From: a virus
Direction: 5' to 3' (one strand)
Virus record (IMG/VR): IMGVR_UViG_3300037225_001393
Span: 1 to 42,665 of that record
DNA: 42,665 nucleotides
Part shown: piece after piece, positions 39,257 to 42,665 of the stretch
Layout: each line of letters begins with the position of its first letter
How positions within the stretch are numbered: position 1 is the first letter of the stretch
Program-made: the position numbers and the translations under genes
The notes under the pieces: generated by a model
Databases searched by the model: none
The model's input: the letters and a program-made list of their open reading frames with translations, nothing else
Told to the model about the DNA's origin: nothing

Positions 39257-39448
39257 TCAAATATTGACAATTTCTTTTGCCAATTCTTCGAGATCTGCGT
39301 TATCAACATGATTGCTGACAATTGTGTTTCTTTTATTCATCAATTCTACTATCGTTTCGACTTTTTGTTTCTTTACATTGTCAGAATTAATTATTTTGAG
39401 AATCGGATTTCTTCGAACAACACCGACAAATTCATAACCAGAAAACAA
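39257..39448 (-). CDS. Hypothetical protein, start uncertain
   Basis: 63 residues if it begins at TTG 39448; there is no ATG nor clear ribosome site, and the frame stays open further upstream to a TGA near 39505. It reads FSGYEFVGVVRRNPILKIIN then a helical end (DNADLEELAKEIVNI). The lack of a start may mean its true beginning was removed when the IS607 element or its flank arrived. Confidence 0.4.
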   Translation of the reverse strand: MFSGYEFVGVVRRNPILKIINSDNVKKQKVETIVELMNKRNTIVSNHVDNADLEELAKEIVNI

Positions 39449-39507
39449 ATTCAGTCTATTATTATAACTTATTTTTTCATATAAATAGAAAATTAATGAA
39501 ATTCATT

Positions 39508-39530
39508 ATAAAATTTTCTAAAGTATTTAT
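39508..39530 (+). promoter_or_regulatory. Candidate promoter motif shared with 13195-13217
   Basis: It matches the minus-strand reading of 13195-13217 at 22 of 23 bases and lies 66 bases upstream of the recombinase start. Being upstream in the right direction at both places argues for a control element, but AT-richness raises the chance of a coincidence. Confidence 0.3.
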
Positions 39531-39538
39531 AAACTACG

Positions 39539-39555
39539 TTTAAATATATCACAAA
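39539..39555 (-). promoter_or_regulatory. Repeated AT-rich intergenic motif, copy 3
   Basis: Identical to 809-825 over 17 bases. It could serve the minus-strand gene at 39257-39448, about 90 bases away. Confidence 0.3.
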
Positions 39556-39595
39556 TCTAATTCATAAAATCCAATATTTAACAAAATAAATTAAA

Positions 39596-40216
39596 ATGGA
39601 CAAAGAATTTTTAAAACCAAGAGAATTTATTAAACTGATAAATATCACATACAGAACGTTCTGGAATTGGGTCAAATCAGGAAAAATAAATGTGATAAGA
39701 ACTCCGACTAATACATACTTGATTCCGAAATCAGAACTTTTGCGGTTAAGTTTGATAAAACATGAAGTTGTTAAAAAATTCAATATCATTTATGCTCGAG
39801 TCTCAAATACAAAACAAAAAGATGATCTAAATCGTCAAATTGAAAGACTGGCACAATTCTGCTCTGTCAACAGCATTGAAGTCGATGAAACATTCAGCGA
39901 AATTGCATCAGGAATGAACTTTAGTCGTTTGAAGTTTAATGAAATCATAACGCTAATGACTGAAAATAGAATTTCAAAAATTATCATCGAACATAAAGAC
40001 AGATTTTGTCGGTTCGGATTTGAATTGTTTGAGAATCTTTCAAAAATCTACAATTTTGAATTTATCATAACAACAAACAGTCCGCTAGAAATTGAAAGCT
40101 TTGAAAATGAATTAACAAACGACTTGATCTCTATCATTCATCATTTTAGCATGAAAATGTACTCAAATCGACGTAAAAAATTTAAAGAACTTGCTAACAA
40201 TCTAAGACGATCATGA
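39596..40216 (+). CDS. tnpA: IS607-type serine recombinase (TnpA)
   Basis: 206 residues. An N-terminal MerR-type HTH (KPREFIKLINITYRTFWNWV, TYLIPKSELLRL) is followed by the serine recombinase domain: YARVSNTKQKDDLNRQ with catalytic Ser70 and DRFCRFGFELFE with Arg residues. The layout, HTH first and short catalytic domain second, is that of IS607 TnpA. It inserts and excises the element with little target choice. The end overlaps tnpB by ATGA. Confidence 0.9.
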   Translation: MDKEFLKPREFIKLINITYRTFWNWVKSGKINVIRTPTNTYLIPKSELLRLSLIKHEVVKKFNIIYARVSNTKQKDDLNRQIERLAQFCSVNSIEVDETFSEIASGMNFSRLKFNEIITLMTENRISKIIIEHKDRFCRFGFELFENLSKIYNFEFIITTNSPLEIESFENELTNDLISIIHHFSMKMYSNRRKKFKELANNLRRS

Positions 40217-41568
40217 ACACAATTTCTTTGCCATACGGGGCTTCTTCAGAAAATTCTGACATTATCTTCAAATATATGAAGAATCAAAATAATGTCATCA
40301 AATTTCTGTACAATCGTCTGTCTGAAAATAAGGATCTTTGTCAAAAAAGTCTAACTTCTTTAGTCAATTCAATGAACAATATTTTTGTCGGCTCTTGGCT
40401 AAAACAAAGTGCAGTTTATAAAGCTCAAGACCTCATCGAACATTCTGAAAAGATCATTTTTGGAGGCAAAAAATTATTTTTTGAAAGACAAAACAACAAA
40501 ATTAACAAAGAAGACTTTCAAAAACAAAAACAAATGCCGCTTTTCATTATCGGAGAAAAGAAAAAACTTGGAAACAGACTTATCAAATTTCAAATTATCG
40601 AAAACAATAAAATTATCCTAAAGCTAGACAAAAAACTACATCTTGAATTGACCTTGCCCAAGCTCAGAAATAATTATAAAAAGATTTTGTACAAACTTCA
40701 ACGAAAAGCCGAACAGGGCAAATTAGCTGTTACATTTTCAGTTGATTTAAATAAATTGTACATTACTTATGATGAAGTCAAGTTTAGAGAATTAGATGAA
40801 AGAGTCATTATCAAAAATCGAATTATGACTTCGGACATGAATCCCAATTTTAATGGCTATTCAGTTATCGATTGGAAAAATCAAGACGAAAAGAATATCG
40901 TCAATACTGGCATGGTTTCGATCAAGAAAATTAATGATGCTGTTTTTGCGTTGAGAGCCAGTTCTGATAGTGCGATATCGAAATATTGGAATCATAAAAG
41001 AGAACATGAAATTTTTGAAATTGTCAAAAGATTAGTTCAAATTGCTGTCGATAATCATGTTGAATGCTTTTGTATTGAAAATCTGGACATCAAGCCCGGA
41101 GATAAAAGAAAAGGGTCAAAATATAACAGATTAGTCAACAACATGTGGTGTCGAGGAAAATTTGTCAGCAATTTAAAGAAAAGACTAAATCTTGCCGGAA
41201 TTAAATTGTATGAAATTTTTCCTCAATATTCCAGTTTTATTGGAAATTTGATGAATCGGACTTATCCTGATCCTGTTGCCGCAAGTATTGAAATGAACAG
41301 ACGTTGTTATTGTTTTAAGAATCAAATTAAGCCCGTTATTTTTCCTGATTTTGTCAAGTCAATTAAAATCATTAAACAGTCGTTGGAAGAATTGCGAAAT
41401 GGTACGAGTCTATTAATTGACAAAATAGGATCATGGAAAAAGTTCTATGACTGGGCCAAAAATTCTGACCTGAGGTACAGAATTTCTTTAGAGAATCTGA
41501 AAAGAAACTTTAAAGTTTTTAGATTAAGCAATAGAAAGTCACTAGTTGATTTATATCAATTTGCATAA
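40213..41568 (+). CDS. tnpB: TnpB-family RNA-guided nuclease without zinc ribbon
   Basis: 451 residues. The RuvC-like triad is complete: Asp208 in SDMNPNF, Glu289 in CIENLDI and Asp353 in YPDPVAAS. Between Glu289 and Asp353 lies NMWCRGKFVSNLKKRLNLAG then YSSFIGNLMNRT; the Cys-x-x-Cys zinc ribbon typical of TnpB is absent. TnpB proteins cut DNA guided by an RNA made from the element's right end, keeping the element in place. With the triad kept, the enzyme could be active. The N-terminal 190 residues form the recognition region and diverge from common TnpB. Confidence 0.82.
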   Translation: MNTISLPYGASSENSDIIFKYMKNQNNVIKFLYNRLSENKDLCQKSLTSLVNSMNNIFVGSWLKQSAVYKAQDLIEHSEKIIFGGKKLFFERQNNKINKEDFQKQKQMPLFIIGEKKKLGNRLIKFQIIENNKIILKLDKKLHLELTLPKLRNNYKKILYKLQRKAEQGKLAVTFSVDLNKLYITYDEVKFRELDERVIIKNRIMTSDMNPNFNGYSVIDWKNQDEKNIVNTGMVSIKKINDAVFALRASSDSAISKYWNHKREHEIFEIVKRLVQIAVDNHVECFCIENLDIKPGDKRKGSKYNRLVNNMWCRGKFVSNLKKRLNLAGIKLYEIFPQYSSFIGNLMNRTYPDPVAASIEMNRRCYCFKNQIKPVIFPDFVKSIKIIKQSLEELRNGTSLLIDKIGSWKKFYDWAKNSDLRYRISLENLKRNFKVFRLSNRKSLVDLYQFA

Positions 41569-41714
41569 CTTTTCTATTGTTTCAATTACCTTACAATTTG
41601 AAGTGAAAAGAGTCGACAAGAAAAAATTTAGGTCAAAATCATGATTGGTCTGTTTAAAGATATATAAGTTTTAAAAACATTAGCCTTTTGTTTTTAAATT
41701 TTGATATATTGACT
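41569..41714 (+). other. Region 3' of tnpB, candidate guide-RNA/right end
   Basis: 146 bases with no gene. In IS607 and IS605 elements the right end encodes the guide (omega) RNA. A short stretch (GTTTAAAGATATAT, 41652-41665) resembles GTTTAAATATAT at the left flank (39538-39549), which could mark matching element ends. No clear fold can be drawn by eye. Confidence 0.3.
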
Positions 41715-42584
41715 ATGTCAAAACGAGAAGATTACTTTAATGAATTCGTAGAAAAACTAAAATGTCAGTATAGTTCTGAAGCGACAATAAGGAATTATTC
41801 TTGTATAGTTAAGTCTTTTCTTTTCTATTGTTTGGGATTAACTGAAAATAAACCACAAATACTATTAAGAAAGTACATTCTTGATAAACTAAAAGACAAT
41901 GAGTCAAAAACTATCAATTTACATCGAGCTGCAATCATTAAATTTTTTAAATTAGTCAAGGGAATTTCTATAACTTGCAATGATGTTCCGAGACGAAAAG
42001 AATCAAAAAAGTTACCGAAAATCATTTCACAAGATAAAATTCAATTAGCAATTTCTAAAACTATGAATTTAAAACATCGATTAGAACTTATGCTATTTTA
42101 TTGTTGCGGATTGAGACTTTGTGAAATAGCGAGGTTAAAGCGAAAGAACGTGATTTTAGAAAACAATACATTGTGGTTGCAGGATACAAAGGGAAATAAA
42201 GAACGAATTGTTCCAATTCCGAAATCTGTTCAAAATTTACTTTATATGTATATCGAAAATTTTAAGCCAGAACAATTAGTTTTTGGTGAAATTGTGAATA
42301 GAACATTTCAAAAGGTTGTTGGACATGCATTTGACAAAATTGGAATTCATGCAACACCGCATATGTTAAGGCATTCTTTTGCGACTCATCAAATAATGAG
42401 TGGACAAAGTCCATTTAAAGTACAGTCGTGGTTGGGTCATAGTTCTATTCAAACAACACAAACTTATGTGCATTTAAGCCGAAGTTGCTTGATGAAATCT
42501 TCTGATTTACTGGAGACAAAAATAAAAGATCAAGACGTAGTGATAAATGAAAATTATATGAATAAAAGTTCATATAATAACTAG
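41715..42584 (+). CDS. Xer-type tyrosine recombinase
   Basis: 289 residues from ATG 41715; an in-frame TTG 27 bases earlier is possible. The active site is complete: Arg134 (CGLRLCEIARL), Lys159 (DTKGNKE), His216 and Arg219 (PHMLRHSFATH), His242 (LGHSSIQTT) and nucleophile Tyr251 (TYVHLS). It has an N-terminal SAM-like core-binding domain (1-95). XerC/XerD proteins of this size resolve dimers or integrate DNA; which one here is unclear. It is co-oriented with the IS607 genes. Confidence 0.88.
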   Translation: MSKREDYFNEFVEKLKCQYSSEATIRNYSCIVKSFLFYCLGLTENKPQILLRKYILDKLKDNESKTINLHRAAIIKFFKLVKGISITCNDVPRRKESKKLPKIISQDKIQLAISKTMNLKHRLELMLFYCCGLRLCEIARLKRKNVILENNTLWLQDTKGNKERIVPIPKSVQNLLYMYIENFKPEQLVFGEIVNRTFQKVVGHAFDKIGIHATPHMLRHSFATHQIMSGQSPFKVQSWLGHSSIQTTQTYVHLSRSCLMKSSDLLETKIKDQDVVINENYMNKSSYNN

Positions 42585-42622
42585 TTGTAGTCAATTGCCG
42601 AGCGCAAAGAAAGGTTATTAAT

Positions 42623-42665
42623 ATGCCCGCCGAAGAAAAAGAATGCCCATTTTGCGGTTCAAAAC
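42623..42665 (+). CDS. Start of a zinc-ribbon protein (cut by window edge)
   Basis: AAAGG about 8 bases before ATG 42623 leads into MPAEEKECPFCGSK, a CxxC zinc ribbon start. The gene continues past the window. Confidence 0.55.
   Translation, partial: MPAEEKECPFCGSK

Larger units (their letters stand above)
39449..39595. other. Strand-switch region and left flank of the IS607 element
   Basis: This 147-base divergent gap is very AT-rich. It holds three repeated motifs: CATATAAATAGA at 39478-39489, the 23-base motif at 39508-39530 and the 17-mer at 39539-39555. No typical -35/-10 pair with good spacing is seen. Promoters for both directions are likely here. Confidence 0.4.
39596..41568 (+). 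mobile_element. IS607-type element (tnpA + tnpB core)
   Basis: A serine-recombinase gene and a tnpB gene overlap by ATGA on the plus strand, opposite to the rest of the phage. This pair and order define IS607-type elements. Such elements have no terminal inverted repeats or target duplications, so the outer ends cannot be placed from sequence; they should lie in 39449-39595 and 41569-41714. A guide RNA typically overlaps the 3' end of tnpB. Confidence 0.75.

Noticed and set aside
1-42665. Recoded stop codon (alternative genetic code)
   Set aside because: TAA, TGA and TAG all end genes at sensible places with tight overlaps; no long gene has an in-frame stop.

Overview
The window looks like part of the genome of a large, AT-rich tailed bacteriophage (jumbo-phage style). 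The evidence is a compact run of about 50 genes, almost all on the minus strand. Many start inside an ATGA or TAATG overlap with the gene before. There is a tRNA cluster, and a complete T4-like replication and recombination set sits beside phage-type transcription genes. Shine-Dalgarno sites (GGAG, AAGGAG) are common. TAA, TGA and TAG all behave as stops, so the code looks standard. No capsid, portal or terminase gene is visible, so the virus assignment rests on the replication module and gene layout. The host cannot be named.

Layout from left to right: (1) 1-520, minus-strand tRNAs: Glu(UUC), Asp(GUC), Thr(UGU), and two odd class-II-like tRNAs with lysine anticodons (UUU, and a degenerate CUU one). 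(2) 0.6-8.6 kb, an accessory enzyme block: metallophosphoesterase, leucine-rich-repeat-like protein with a frameshift, HAD phosphatase, patatin phospholipase, Nudix hydrolase, papain-like protease and an HExxH protein. Several of these start with a similar short amphipathic helix. (3) 8.6-13.2 kb, a run of unknown proteins that share an N-terminal tag (consensus about WLDKLAEDT) followed by unrelated bodies. (4) 13.2-36.1 kb, the core operon: sigma-like HTH protein, NYN nuclease, Rad50/Mre11 (SbcC/SbcD) pair, RuvC-like resolvase, RecA, ssDNA-binding protein, a UvsY-like protein, a double HU-like protein, a 5'-3' exonuclease, DinG/XPD helicase, NusG-like factor, sigma-70-type factor, DnaG-type primase, Cas4-like nuclease, trigger factor, DnaB helicase, two tiny membrane peptides, a DnaC-like loader and a probable initiator. 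(5) 36.2-39.5 kb, small accessory genes, two of them frameshifted. (6) 39.6-42.7 kb, a plus-strand block: an IS607-type element (serine recombinase plus TnpB), a Xer-type tyrosine recombinase and the start of a zinc-ribbon gene.

The core operon could largely replicate and repair DNA without host factors: initiator and loader place DnaB, the primase supplies primers, SSB, UvsY-like protein and RecA drive recombination-dependent replication, SbcCD processes ends, RuvC resolves junctions and the exonuclease removes primers. No DNA polymerase is in view. The sigma-type and NusG-type proteins suggest virus control of host RNA polymerase. A complete trigger factor suggests virus-directed folding of nascent proteins.

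The most unusual points are the shared N-terminal tags on otherwise unrelated proteins, a class-II tRNA with a lysine UUU anticodon, matched duplications in both coiled-coil arms of the Rad50-like protein, the paired membrane micropeptides inside the helicase-loading genes, and four frameshifted genes that all lie outside the core.
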